Notes under the pieces: generated by a model
The model's input: the letters and a program-made list of their open reading frames with translations, nothing else
Told to the model about the DNA's origin: nothing
The model's database searches: none
Assembly: GCA_021201665.1 (NCBI GenBank)
Contig: JAJQEO010000081.1
Coordinates: 16,330-80,014, forward strand
Reading direction: 5' to 3'
From: Lachnospiraceae bacterium
GTDB taxonomy: Bacteria; Bacillota; Clostridia; Lachnospirales; Lachnospiraceae
Length of the DNA stretch: 63,685 nucleotides
Shown here: positions 16,118-25,400 of the stretch, piece by piece
How positions within the stretch are numbered: the first letter of the stretch is position 1
Layout: each line of letters starts with the position of its first letter
Translations under genes and position numbers: made by a program

Positions 16118-17434
16118 TCACTCCACCCCGCGCTCGGTCACCCGCGCAAAAATCAGCGGTTTTTTCTGCGGTGCCTTCGCTCCGATCTCCACCGCTTCCA
16201 GGAACCGCGTTTTCGCCGCGCCCAGCTTTGCCTCCTCCGAGGTCAGCAGCGTGGCAAGGGTCTCTCCCTTTTTCACGAAATCGCCGGTCTTTTTCGATAG
16301 GATGATGCCCGCGAGCGGGTCGATCTCACTCTCCTTCGTCTCGCGGCCCGCGCCGAGCAGCATCGCCGCGACACCGATCCCGGCGGAATCCATTTGGACG
16401 ATATAGCCGCTTTTTTCAGCCTTTACTTCCCTCGCAAACGGGGCGCGTCCGAGCTTTTCCGGATGGCGTACGCAATCCGCGTCTCCGCCCTGCGCCTCGA
16501 TCATAGCGGCAAGCTTTTCCAGGGCCGTACCGGATGCCAGGGCGTCCTGCGCCAGTCCTCGGCAGTAATCCAGATCCCCCTCGCCTGCCAGATACAAAAG
16601 CTGCGACGCAAGCGCGAGGCTCACCTCTGTCAGATCTGCAGGCCCCTGGCCGCGCAGTGTGCGGACCGCCTCTTCAACCTCGAGCGCGTTCCCGATCTGG
16701 TATCCAAGCGGAATATCCATATTTGTGATCAGAGCGGCGATTTTTTTGCCGTTATGTACGCCGATCGCTACCATCTTCCCGGCCAGCTGCACGGCGTCCT
16801 CCACCGTCTTCATAAAGGCGCCGCTGCCTGTCTTCACATCGAGGACGATGCAGTCGCTGCCGGCCGCCAGCTTTTTGCTCATGATCGACGCGGCGATCAG
16901 CGGAATGCTGTCCACCGTCGCGGTCACATCACGGAGCGCGTAAAGCTTTTTGTCAGCGGGCGCCAGGTTCGGTGACTGCCCGGTCACAGCGATCCCGGTG
17001 CGGCGCACCACATCCAGAAACTCCTCACCGGAGAGCGAGGTGCGCGTCCCGGGGATGGACTCCAGCTTGTCGACCGTCCCGCCCGTGTGTCCAAGCCCCC
17101 GCCCGGACATCTTTGCCACGACACAGCCGCACGCGGCCACGACCGGCGCGACAATCAGCGTCGTTTTATCTCCGACTCCGCCGGTGGAATGCTTATCCAC
17201 CTTCACTCCCGGAATCCCCGACAGATCCAGCTGCTCGCCGGACCTGGCCATCGCGTCCGTCAGGATCGCAGTCTCTTCGTCCGTCATCCCCTGAAAATAG
17301 ACGGCCATCAGAAACGACGACATCTGGTAGTCCGGGATGTCGCCCTTTGTGTAGCCCGTAATCATCCAGCGGATCTCCTCTTCCGACAAAGCCGCGCCGC
17401 CGCGCTTTTTGATTATGATGTCATACATTCTCAT
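16118..17434 (-). CDS. pdp: pyrimidine-nucleoside phosphorylase
   Basis: A 438-residue cytoplasmic enzyme that splits uridine, thymidine or deoxyuridine with phosphate to the base and (deoxy)ribose-1-phosphate. Family marks include the start MYDIIIKKRGG, phosphate-binding KHSTGGVGDK, the nucleoside-phosphorylase signature SGRGLGHTGGTVDKLES, and the C-terminal lid with KKGETLATL. Firmicute Pdp and enterobacterial DeoA are close relatives; the context favours Pdp. ATG 17434 follows AAGGGGGA. It is the most downstream member of a deoD-deoB-cdd-pdp set on the same strand, with 381 bp of repeat-filled sequence separating it from cdd. Together they degrade nucleosides to central metabolites. Confidence 0.94.
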   Translation of the reverse strand: MRMYDIIIKKRGGAALSEEEIRWMITGYTKGDIPDYQMSSFLMAVYFQGMTDEETAILTDAMARSGEQLDLSGIPGVKVDKHSTGGVGDKTTLIVAPVVAACGCVVAKMSGRGLGHTGGTVDKLESIPGTRTSLSGEEFLDVVRRTGIAVTGQSPNLAPADKKLYALRDVTATVDSIPLIAASIMSKKLAAGSDCIVLDVKTGSGAFMKTVEDAVQLAGKMVAIGVHNGKKIAALITNMDIPLGYQIGNALEVEEAVRTLRGQGPADLTEVSLALASQLLYLAGEGDLDYCRGLAQDALASGTALEKLAAMIEAQGGDADCVRHPEKLGRAPFAREVKAEKSGYIVQMDSAGIGVAAMLLGAGRETKESEIDPLAGIILSKKTGDFVKKGETLATLLTSEEAKLGAAKTRFLEAVEIGAKAPQKKPLIFARVTERGVE

Positions 17435-17488
17435 TGAAAAAATCCCCCTTTCTAATAATTCTCCCCTCATCCGAAAACATTTACCGGT

Positions 17489-17561
17489 GCTCCCCTGATT
17501 CGGATAAACTGAAATTAAAATTTCGCTGTTTTTCGCAAAAAAAATCGTTCATAAGTGCCTG
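17489..17561 (-). repeat. third copy of the dispersed intergenic repeat
   Basis: Shares GATAAAC near one end and AAAATCGTT..TAAGTGCCTGA at the other with the pair at 4615-4742; the middle drifts. Again it is intergenic, between two minus-strand genes and in the same orientation. Confidence 0.55.
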
Positions 17562-17597
17562 ATTGGTCTGCTCCGGCATCTTTTTCACGGCAGCCGG

Positions 17598-17705
17598 GCA
17601 CACGGTCAGCCCCCGGCAAAAAATGCAGCAGCCAGGCACACGGTCAGCCCCCGGCAAAAAAAGCAGCAGCCAGGCGCATGGTCAGCCCCCGGCAAAAAAG
17701 TGCCG
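17598..17705. repeat. 38-bp tandem repeat, three copies
   Basis: Units start at 17598, 17636 and 17674; the first two differ at one position and the third decays at its end. The core is GGTCAGCCCCCGGCAAAAAA. The period of 38 is not a multiple of three, so this is noncoding although short frames cross it. Confidence 0.85.
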
Positions 17706-17815
17706 CCCCCTGATATCAGATGCCGATAAGAACCGGCAGCCATAATAAAGTATACATATCTTCTATATTTTTGTAGTGTAAAGCATACCAGGTGTTTTGC
17801 AAATTTTCGTTTCGA

Positions 17816-18280
17816 TCAGGCTTTTTGCAAATCCTTCGGTCCGAAATTCAGCGGCAGCAGTTCATTCAGCGTAAAGCTCTGATAATCCTGCGGACTGCGC
17901 GCCAGAATAATCCGAAAGGTCTCTGGATCGCAGAATTCCGCCATGACCTGGCGGCAGACGCCGCACGGCGGAGCAAAATTTTCCGTCTCCATCTCCGCCT
18001 CATCCGGATTCATCCCGGCAGCATCCGCGCCGGAGTCCTTTGCATATCCCCCGACGATCGCGATCTGCCGGAAGTGGCGATACCCTTCGGAGACTGCCTT
18101 GAAAAAGGCGGTGCGCTCCGCGCAGATCGTCGGCGTGTAAGTGGCGTTTTCGATGTTGCACCCCTGGAAAACAGTGCCGTCCGCTGTCTCCAGCGCGGCT
18201 CCGACTGAAAAATGTGAGTAAGGGGTATATGCCCGCTGCCGCGCCTGATACGCGAGTTTTATCAAATCCTGATCCTGCAT
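17816..18280 (-). CDS. cdd: cytidine deaminase
   Basis: A 154-residue zinc enzyme that deaminates cytidine and deoxycytidine to uridine and deoxyuridine, feeding Pdp. It has the substrate segment YSHFSVGAAL, the proton-shuttling glutamate and first zinc ligand in TICAERTAF, and the other two zinc cysteines in PPCGVCRQ. A loop rich in Asp, Ala and Glu (about residues 84-106, between the two zinc motifs) makes it some 20 residues longer than the usual tetrameric Cdd. The ATG at 18280 gives the normal N-terminus. It follows deoB by 69 bp on the same strand and is probably cotranscribed. Confidence 0.95.
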   Translation of the reverse strand: MQDQDLIKLAYQARQRAYTPYSHFSVGAALETADGTVFQGCNIENATYTPTICAERTAFFKAVSEGYRHFRQIAIVGGYAKDSGADAAGMNPDEAEMETENFAPPCGVCRQVMAEFCDPETFRIILARSPQDYQSFTLNELLPLNFGPKDLQKA

Positions 18281-18349
18281 TCTTTCATACCTTCCATATT
18301 TATGATTAAAAAGACCAGCACAATGCCTGAGCAAAAAGCCCTGCTGCTC

Positions 18350-19573
18350 TCACCCTTTTACTTCGTCCCAGAAGCTTTCCCCATCAAGGCTTTCCGGTAT
18401 CCCGAACATTTCCAGCACAGTCGCCGCGATGTCCGCGAAGCTGCTCCTGGTACCGATGGAAACACCCGGGCGCACGCTTTTCCCATATAAAAGCATCGGC
18501 ACGTACTCGCGCGAATGGTCGGTGCCCGGGAATCCTGGGTCGCAGCCGTGGTCAGCTGTGATCAAAATTACATCGTCGTCGCGCAGCTTGTCCATCATTT
18601 CGGCGAGCTGCCGGTCAAAGAGTGTCGCGGCGGCGGCGTATCCGTCGATGTCATTGCGGTGTCCGTAGAGCATGTCAAAATCGACCAGATTGACAAAGCA
18701 AAGCCCGGTAAAGTCTTCGTCCATCAGGGCGAGGGTTTTGTTCATGCCGTCCTCGTTGTCCTGGATGGGGGTCGTGTGCGCGATGCCCTGTCCGGCAAAA
18801 ATATCATTGATTTTGCCTACCCCATAGGTATCAAATCCATGCTCTCGGAGACTGACGAGCATCGTGCGCTTCGGCGGCACCAGGGAAAAATCATGGCGGT
18901 TTCGGGTTCTTGTAAAATCGGCCGCGCTTTTTCCCACGAACGGCCGCGCGATCACGCGCCCCACGCCGTGCTTCCCCTGCAGAATTGCCCGCGCGATGTG
19001 GCAGTCCTTATACAACTCTTCAGGAGGCACTACCTCCTCGTGCGCCGCGATCTGAAAGACACTGTCAGCTGATGTATAAACAATCAGGTCTCCGCTCGCC
19101 ATGTGCTGCTCGCCGTAGTCACGGATAACGTCCGTGCCGGAATAGGGTTTGTTGCAGAGAACCCCGCGCCCGGTCTGCTCGCGGAAGGGCTGCAGCACCT
19201 CCTCCGGAAATCCATCCGGGTACACCGGCATCGGCTCCGGCGACACAACACCGGCGATCTCCCAGTGTCCGATTGTCGTATCCTTGCCCATGGAGCGCTC
19301 ACGCAGCCGTCCGTACGCCGCAATCGGCGCATCGACAGCGGCCGCGCACTGCGATGTTAAACATCCGGCGGACGTTTCCACAGCTCCCGGGCGGCAGGTC
19401 ACGCCGTCAATATTGAATAACCCGAACCGTTCCAGGTTCGGTGTGTCATAGCGGTCTGATTTTACAATCGAGGCCAGTGTGTTGGCCCCGACATCCCCGA
19501 ACAGGTCGGCGTCAGGCTCATAGCCGATGCCGAAGCTGTCGAGGACAATGAGAAATACTCGTTTTACAGCCAT
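18350..19573 (-). CDS. deoB: phosphopentomutase
   Basis: A 407-residue member of the alkaline-phosphatase superfamily that interconverts (deoxy)ribose-1-phosphate and -5-phosphate, linking nucleoside phosphorolysis to the pentose pathway. Metal-binding residues are visible in the opening LIVLDSFGIG, the catalytic-threonine segment GKDTTIGHWEIAG, and the late ITADHGCDP and GTDHSREYVP motifs. Length fits. ATG 19573 follows AAGGAGG. It lies between deoD (154-bp gap) and cdd (69-bp gap), consistent with a nucleoside-catabolic transcript. No internal terminator was seen. Confidence 0.96.
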   Translation of the reverse strand: MAVKRVFLIVLDSFGIGYEPDADLFGDVGANTLASIVKSDRYDTPNLERFGLFNIDGVTCRPGAVETSAGCLTSQCAAAVDAPIAAYGRLRERSMGKDTTIGHWEIAGVVSPEPMPVYPDGFPEEVLQPFREQTGRGVLCNKPYSGTDVIRDYGEQHMASGDLIVYTSADSVFQIAAHEEVVPPEELYKDCHIARAILQGKHGVGRVIARPFVGKSAADFTRTRNRHDFSLVPPKRTMLVSLREHGFDTYGVGKINDIFAGQGIAHTTPIQDNEDGMNKTLALMDEDFTGLCFVNLVDFDMLYGHRNDIDGYAAAATLFDRQLAEMMDKLRDDDVILITADHGCDPGFPGTDHSREYVPMLLYGKSVRPGVSIGTRSSFADIAATVLEMFGIPESLDGESFWDEVKG

Positions 19574-19727
19574 GGAATTATCTGCCTCCTTACTGTGATG
19601 GGATCTTCGATCTGTTGGTCAGCCCCTTTCCTGCCGGTTAATAGATGACCCAAGAGTCTTCCCACATCTCACCTGGCAGGTTGTCGAGTACTACAGGGAG
19701 CTTTTCGCATCCCACCATTGTAATCCT

Positions 19728-20435
19728 TCACGCAATCTCCATCGCGACCTTCACCATATCGTTGAAGCTGGTCTGCCGCTCTTCGGAGGTCGTCTCCTCG
19801 CCGGTCACCATGCTGTCTGAGATCGTGCAGATCGCCAGGGCATTCTTGCCCGCGCGCGCCGCGTTCATGTAAAGGGCGGCGGCCTCCATCTCGACAGCCA
19901 GCGCGCCCATCTTCTGCCATTTTTCCGTCGTCGGGCGGTCATTGTAAAATACGTCTGCGGAGACCAGATTGCCAACCCGGTAGTTGAGTCTCATCTTTTC
20001 TGCCGCATCTACTGCTTCGCGAAGCAGGGAGAAGGACGCGATCGGCGCGAATGTCCCGGGCAACTCATACTGGGACGCATAGTTGGAGTCTGTGCATGCC
20101 CCCATGCCAAGTACCAGGTCGCGGATCTTCAGATCCGGCTGCAGCGCCCCGGCCGTGCCGATGCGGATAATATTTTCTACATTATAATAATGAAACAGCT
20201 CGTAGGAATAAATCCCAATGGACGGCATCCCCATGCCGCTGGCCATCACGGAAACCTTTTTCCCATGATACAGGCCCGTATAACCGTTGACGCCGCGTAC
20301 ATTGTTGACGAGGACGGCGTCCTCCAAAAATGTCTCTGCGATGTGCTTTGCCCGCAGCGGGTCGCCCGGCATCAGCACGGTCCTCGCGAAATCTCCCGGT
20401 AAAGCCGCAATATGCGGGGTAGGTGTCTGACTCAT
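19728..20435 (-). CDS. deoD: purine-nucleoside phosphorylase (DeoD type)
   Basis: A 235-residue hexameric-type phosphorylase that releases purine bases from (deoxy)nucleosides. Recognisable segments are PGDFARTVLMPGDPLRAK, GMGMPSIGIYSYELF, the EMEAAALY active-site block and the SDSMVTGEET C-terminal region. The catalytic aspartate falls in SDS. ATG 20435 follows AAGGAGG; the frame extends upstream without another good ribosome site, and a 235-residue product matches the family. It appears to be the first gene of the nucleoside cluster. A short hairpin immediately upstream of the ribosome site may affect translation or mRNA stability. Confidence 0.95.
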   Translation of the reverse strand: MSQTPTPHIAALPGDFARTVLMPGDPLRAKHIAETFLEDAVLVNNVRGVNGYTGLYHGKKVSVMASGMGMPSIGIYSYELFHYYNVENIIRIGTAGALQPDLKIRDLVLGMGACTDSNYASQYELPGTFAPIASFSLLREAVDAAEKMRLNYRVGNLVSADVFYNDRPTTEKWQKMGALAVEMEAAALYMNAARAGKNALAICTISDSMVTGEETTSEERQTSFNDMVKVAMEIA

Positions 20436-20458
20436 ATGTTTTTCCTCCTTATTTTTCG

Positions 20459-20477
20459 ATGCGGCGCTTCGCCGCAT
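20459..20477. other. hairpin just upstream of the deoD ribosome site
   Basis: ATGCGGCG (20459-20466) pairs with CGCCGCAT (20470-20477) across 3 nt. On the plus strand it is followed by ATTTTTT and looks like a terminator. On the minus strand it sits 12 nt before the deoD ribosome site. Which role applies cannot be decided; 20478-20910 shows no other convincing feature. Confidence 0.5.
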
Positions 20478-20910
20478 ATTTTTTACTGTATTATGTATAG
20501 TATACAGCGTCTGTCTTACAGTTTTTCCCGCACAGCATTCGCCGTATGCTTCCACAGCAGCCTTCAACTGTACGATACGCATTTTCATTTCCCTGCTTGC
20601 CTGCTTATTGTTATCTCATGGCACTTTTTACATAGAATTATCTTCCTAAGTTTATCACCATATGTGCATATCTGACAACTGTTTTTTTGATTTTATTTGT
20701 TTTTGCGTCATTTTTACTATTTATTTAACGGTCTTTTTAGTGTTTATTCATATTTTGTTCACAAACCCCTGTTATAGTGAACACAGTTCTTAAGAAACAA
20801 AGCGTTCCCGAAAGCAGAGGGACAAAAGAAAAGACATCTTGATAAATTTTTTCATAATAGCCTCCGGTATGCCAGATACCGGGGGCACTCCTCATTTTAC
20901 AGGGTATTTA

Positions 20911-21065
20911 GGAGCTGTCGCGAAATAATATGCTCAGATTGTGCCGAATAATGCGTGAAGCACAAACGAAAAAACGCAGGCGCAGCGAGCTGCGTCGAGG
21001 CTTTTTGAGTTTGCGATTCGCGTATTAGGCGGTGCAAGATGGGCATATAATTCCGCGACAGATCC
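20911..21065. repeat. 155-bp imperfect palindrome (MITE-like)
   Basis: The two ends read GGAGCTGTCGCG and CGCGACAGATCC. The inner sequence keeps pairing along both 70-nt arms (for example CATATTATT with AATTATATG and TGTGCTTC with GAATCGCA), meeting at CGCAG-CTCG-CTGCG near the centre. By eye about 70% of positions pair. It abuts the stop codon of the TPR lipoprotein gene at 21066. It may be a miniature inverted-repeat element or a giant transcriptional hairpin; the minus strand also has a CTGCGCCTGCGTTTTTT segment that could end transcription. Confidence 0.75.
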
Positions 21066-22136
21066 TTACTCCCTCGTCTGCAAAAACGCCCACTCCTTCT
21101 GCCCCGCCTCATCGGTCGGGTAGTTTGCCACGTAGGCTTCCGCCTTTTCGGCCGCCGTCACAAAATCCAGTTTTTTTTCATATGCGACGATCTCGTTAAA
21201 ATACAACTCCTGCTTTCCGTCCGTCCCCTCAAGGGAAAGTCCGAAACTGATGTAGGAAAGCGCCGTATCGTAATCACCCATCTGGATCGCGCACATTGCC
21301 AGTCCATTATAGCACTGGGCGCTTTCGCCGAATTCCTCCTGAATCTGCTGGTAAATGGCCAGCGCATGCGTGTAATCATCCATCGCCAGGTAGACCTTCC
21401 CGATCAGATACATGGCCGGCTCGTACTTTGCCTCTACCGGGGTGATCAGCATTTTCTGCGATTCCTCATAGTTTCCCAGATAATAGTATATTCTGCCCTG
21501 GTTGTAATAATACTCCGTGTCGTCTCCCTTCAGGCTCTGCGCCGTCTGCAGATAAGTCACTCCGATCGCCGAAAGATTCGCGTTGGAATAGCTTTCATAG
21601 ATATTCAGATATAAATCATAATCCTCCGGCGCAAGTGCTACCGCGGCGTCAAAATCCGCAGCTGCCTCATCCGTGTATCCCTCTGCCAGATAGCTTGCGC
21701 CGCGCAGAAAATACGCGTCCGCGTTGCCATTCTCCGAATCGTCCAGAAGGCTGGTGCAGGTGCTGATCACATCCTCATAATTTTCCAGCTGATACTGTGC
21801 CGTAGCCAGGTACAGACGGATATCCTCCGTGTTGGACGGCATGCGCCCATCCGTATTAGCTAGAGCCTCCGTAAAGGCCTCCGCCGCGCTCTCATACTCT
21901 CCCAGCGCCATATAGGCCAGGCCTAAGCCGCGATAGGCCAGCATCTGCTGCTCGCCGTCCGCAATTGCTTCCTCAAAAAGCTCCAGTGCCTCCGAATAGC
22001 TGCCCTCGTCCAGAGCCTCCAGGCCGGCGGACGTGTATTCTCCGGACGCCCCTCCCTGCGCACAGCCGGCCGCGCAGAAAGCAAGCAATACCAGCAGCGC
22101 GCATGCGGCGCCTCGAATGTAGTTTTTGATTCCCAT
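21066..22136 (-). CDS. TPR-repeat lipoprotein
   Basis: A 356-residue secreted lipoprotein. It has an N-terminal basic stretch, a hydrophobic core (ACALLVLLAF) and a lipobox ending AAGC with the modified cysteine at about residue 25. This is followed by at least seven tetratricopeptide units (SYSEALELFEEAIADG, GEYESAAEAFTEALA, NYEDVISTCTSLL, GYTDEAAADFDAAVALAP, NYEESQKML, DYTHALAIYQQI, DYDTALSYISF). TPR arrays bind proteins, so an extracytoplasmic scaffold or assembly role is likely; the partner is unknown. ATG 22136 follows GAGAAAGGA. The 280 bp upstream hold diverged GCATGCCxCxGTT repeats and no gene. Confidence 0.85.
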   Translation of the reverse strand: MGIKNYIRGAACALLVLLAFCAAGCAQGGASGEYTSAGLEALDEGSYSEALELFEEAIADGEQQMLAYRGLGLAYMALGEYESAAEAFTEALANTDGRMPSNTEDIRLYLATAQYQLENYEDVISTCTSLLDDSENGNADAYFLRGASYLAEGYTDEAAADFDAAVALAPEDYDLYLNIYESYSNANLSAIGVTYLQTAQSLKGDDTEYYYNQGRIYYYLGNYEESQKMLITPVEAKYEPAMYLIGKVYLAMDDYTHALAIYQQIQEEFGESAQCYNGLAMCAIQMGDYDTALSYISFGLSLEGTDGKQELYFNEIVAYEKKLDFVTAAEKAEAYVANYPTDEAGQKEWAFLQTRE

Positions 22137-22420
22137 CTATAATTCCTTTCTCCAGTGCCCGCGCATGCCCCGGTTGCAGAACTGCGGCATGCCCCAGTAC
22201 GGTACTGCAGCATTCCGCGATTATGGAGCCGCAGCATGCCACGGTTATGGAGCCGCGCCAGCCTGTATGATTTCTTCAGCTTTTACAGACGATTTTTTTC
22301 TCGCCATTTCTTACCTGATTGCTTAGTATTATAACTCAACCATTCTTATAAATCCATTGAAAAATCAATGAATATCTCGATTTCCGCCTTACGGTCTGCG
22401 GGCAGGGCTTTTCGCGTCTT

Positions 22421-25400
22421 CTATTCCGATTCTGCCGGCACCTGTCCCTTCAGATCCTCCTGTCCGTCCAGCAGGCCGGGTTTCGCGCCTTTCGGGGTGA
22501 CGCCGAGGTAATTTTCGCGCAGATCCTTTTGCATCTGCTCGAGCTCATCGCGGAGTCCACGGGCTGAAAGGCGGGCGGCTCCCGCTCCAAAAATGATGAT
22601 CTGCTCGAGCGCGTCGGAGGTGGCCACGGTCACATGATACCGGCGCCGGATCTGCCGCGCGGTTTTTTCTATATACTGATCTGCCGTCTCCGCCTCTTTC
22701 GTGTAGACGACATGAATGTTGTGATAACGGGATACCTCTGTCTGATGTCCGGCAACGCGGTAAGCATCAAAAACGACGATCAGATAGTTGTCTTTGTATC
22801 CCTGGTAATTGCACATCAGATCCAGCAGGCGGGTACGGGCACTCTCCAGGCTGGTCTTTGCAAGCTCCTTCAGATCGTCCCAGGCAAAAATGATGTTGTA
22901 GCCGTCCACCAGAAGGCATTCTTCCAGCGGCTCCGAAGCGTTTCCTTTGCGCTTTGCCCTGCGTGCTTCCGCTTCCTTTGCTTCGCTGCCTTCTGCAGAA
23001 GCTTCTGATGATGCGCCTGAAGGGCGGGTCGTCCGGGATGCCTCATAGCCGGCCCAGCGAGATCCCGGTCCAGCGCCTGTATCAGCATATTTGCCGTCCG
23101 CAGGACGTCTTCCTTCCCATTTTGCAGTTCCGTAGGTACGTTCGAAAATGGCGCGAAGCTCTTCGTCCGCTACGGATGTGACAGCAGCCGCTTTTTTCGC
23201 GGGCGGCACGCCGCGCTGCCCTTGAACTCTATTTTCTGCGGAAGGTCCGCTACGCTGTCCTTGCATTCTATTTTCTGCGGAAGGTCCGCTACGCTGTCCT
23301 TGCGACGCGAAGGGACCGTTGCCGCCGACAGCCTCAGTGCCCGCACCCGCAGATTTGTCTGCAGCGTATCTATCTGCACTCGCCTTCCTGTCAGCTGCTT
23401 TAGCTGCATCTGCCGCATATCTGTCCGTATCCGCTATGTGGACATACTCCGGCACATCCTCCCAGCTCACGGCAAAGCCTGCGCCATGGGCGCAGAAAAC
23501 TGAGCCACAGGGGTTGTCCGCATCCAGCAGCGGGTCATAGCCGCGCGAGGCGATCACTTCTTCCGCATTATGGCATGCCTCATACCCCTTAAGTCTGCAG
23601 GAGAGCCGCCCTCTTCCTTTGGTGTAAGCGAGCAGCTCACTCTGATAGCCGCGCATCGTTATGACCGGCGCGGTGCCTGTAATCTCCATCATGCCGGCCT
23701 GTCCCTGACCGGATCCGGCACGTTTTTCTCCGTCATCCGTACCAGATTTTTGTCCCCGCCCGGGCAAAGGATCCTGCTCTTTCCGGAAATCCTGTTCTCT
23801 CAAAGATTTCTGTTCTTTCGAAACGGCCTGCCCATTCTGGGTTGCCCGCTCTTTCGAAATTGCCTGCCCATTCGAGAATACCTGCTCTTTTCCAGAAGAA
23901 CTCCACGCGCTGCTGCCTGGAGCATCGAGGAACACCGGCGCCCCTGCGGTCCCATGCATGCGCTGGATATCGGAAAGAGCGCGTCCCACGGATTCCGCCG
24001 GCACCTCCATCCGAAAAAGATAGACCGGCTCCAGCAGAATGGAATGGGCACGGCAGAGTCCCTGGCGCACGGCGCGACAGGTCGCCTGCCGGAAATCACC
24101 GCCCTCTGTGTGCTTCTGATGCGCCCTCCCCGCGACCAGCGTGATTTTCATGTCAGTAATTTCGGAGCCAGTGAGCACCCCCAGGTGCTGCTTTTCCTCC
24201 AGATGGGTAAGCACCAGCCGCTGCCAGTTTAAATCCAGATCATCCGTGCTGCACGCGCTCTCAAACTGCAGCCCGCTGCCGCGCTCGGCCGGCTCCATCA
24301 GAAGATGTACTTCGGCATAATGGCGGAGCGGCTCGAAATGCCCCATACCGACGACCGGCTCCGCGATCGTTTCCCGGTAGACGATGCTTCCCTGTCCAAA
24401 TTTCACTTTCAGGCCAAAACGCTCCCGTATCAGATCCTGGAGAATTTCCGTCTGAACCTCACCCATGAGCTGCGCGTGGATCTCTGAATTCTTTGATATC
24501 GTCTGCCCTGCGTCCGCCGCGTTTCCGCCCAGACGCACCGCCGACACCCAGGTGATATGAAGCTGCGGCTCTTCCTCCTCCAGCTGCTTCATCTGACGGA
24601 ACGCCTGATGTACATCCGTCCCTTCCGGAAGCTCAATCCGATAAGAAAGCACCGGCTCCAGGAGCGGCATCTCCGCCTCCGATTCCTCGCCAAGCCCCTG
24701 TCCCACCCGGGTGTGTTCCAGACCCGTGACAGCACAAATTGTCCCCGCATCCGCCTCCTGCGCCATCCCGAAGGTGCCGCCGGAGGGAATCCGGATCTGA
24801 TTGACCTTTTCTCCCGCCAGAAGATCCTTTACGCGCAGCATCCCGCCGGTGATTTTCATGTGAGTCAGCCGGTTTCCCTGCGCGTCGCGCGAAATTTTAT
24901 AAACTCTCGCGCCAAATACATCAGAATATTCCTTTTCAAGGCTGTAGCTGTAAATCCCGTCCAGAAGCTCTTCCGCGCCCTCCAGCCTCAGCGCCGAGCC
25001 GAAGTAGCAGGGGAACACATGCCGGGCGGCAATCGCGTGGCGGATCTCGTCCGTCCCGATCGTTTCTCCGGAAGCATAAATTTCCAGAAGCCGGTCATCG
25101 CACATCGCCAGATCCTCCTGGAACTTCGCCTCCCGCTGCACCTGCTCTGCCTGGTATTTCAAGCCGGAAAAATCCACGCACCGCTCGTCCAGCTTCGCCG
25201 AAAGATGAGCCATCAATGCCTCGCGGTCCGTCCCGGGCAAATCCATCTTATTGATAAACAAAAATACCGGTATCTCATAGCGCGCGAGCAGCCGCCAGAG
25301 CGTATCCACATGGCTCTGCACGCCGTCCGGCGCGCTGATCACGAGAATCGCGTAATCCAGCACCTGCAGTGTCCGCTCCATTTCCGCGGAAAAATCCACA

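Noticed and set aside
17563..17745. 60-codon plus-strand ORF across the 38-bp repeats
   Set aside because: The repeat period is not a multiple of three, so the reading frame carries no repeated peptide, and there is no ribosome site.
20790..20855. 21-codon minus-strand ORF (MKKFIKMSFLLS...) with GGAGG, and a riboswitch-like sequence on the plus strand beside it
   Set aside because: The ORF is short, ends in basic residues and has no promoter or homologue I recognise. The plus-strand sequence has GEMM-like fragments but lacks the conserved core of any riboswitch class.
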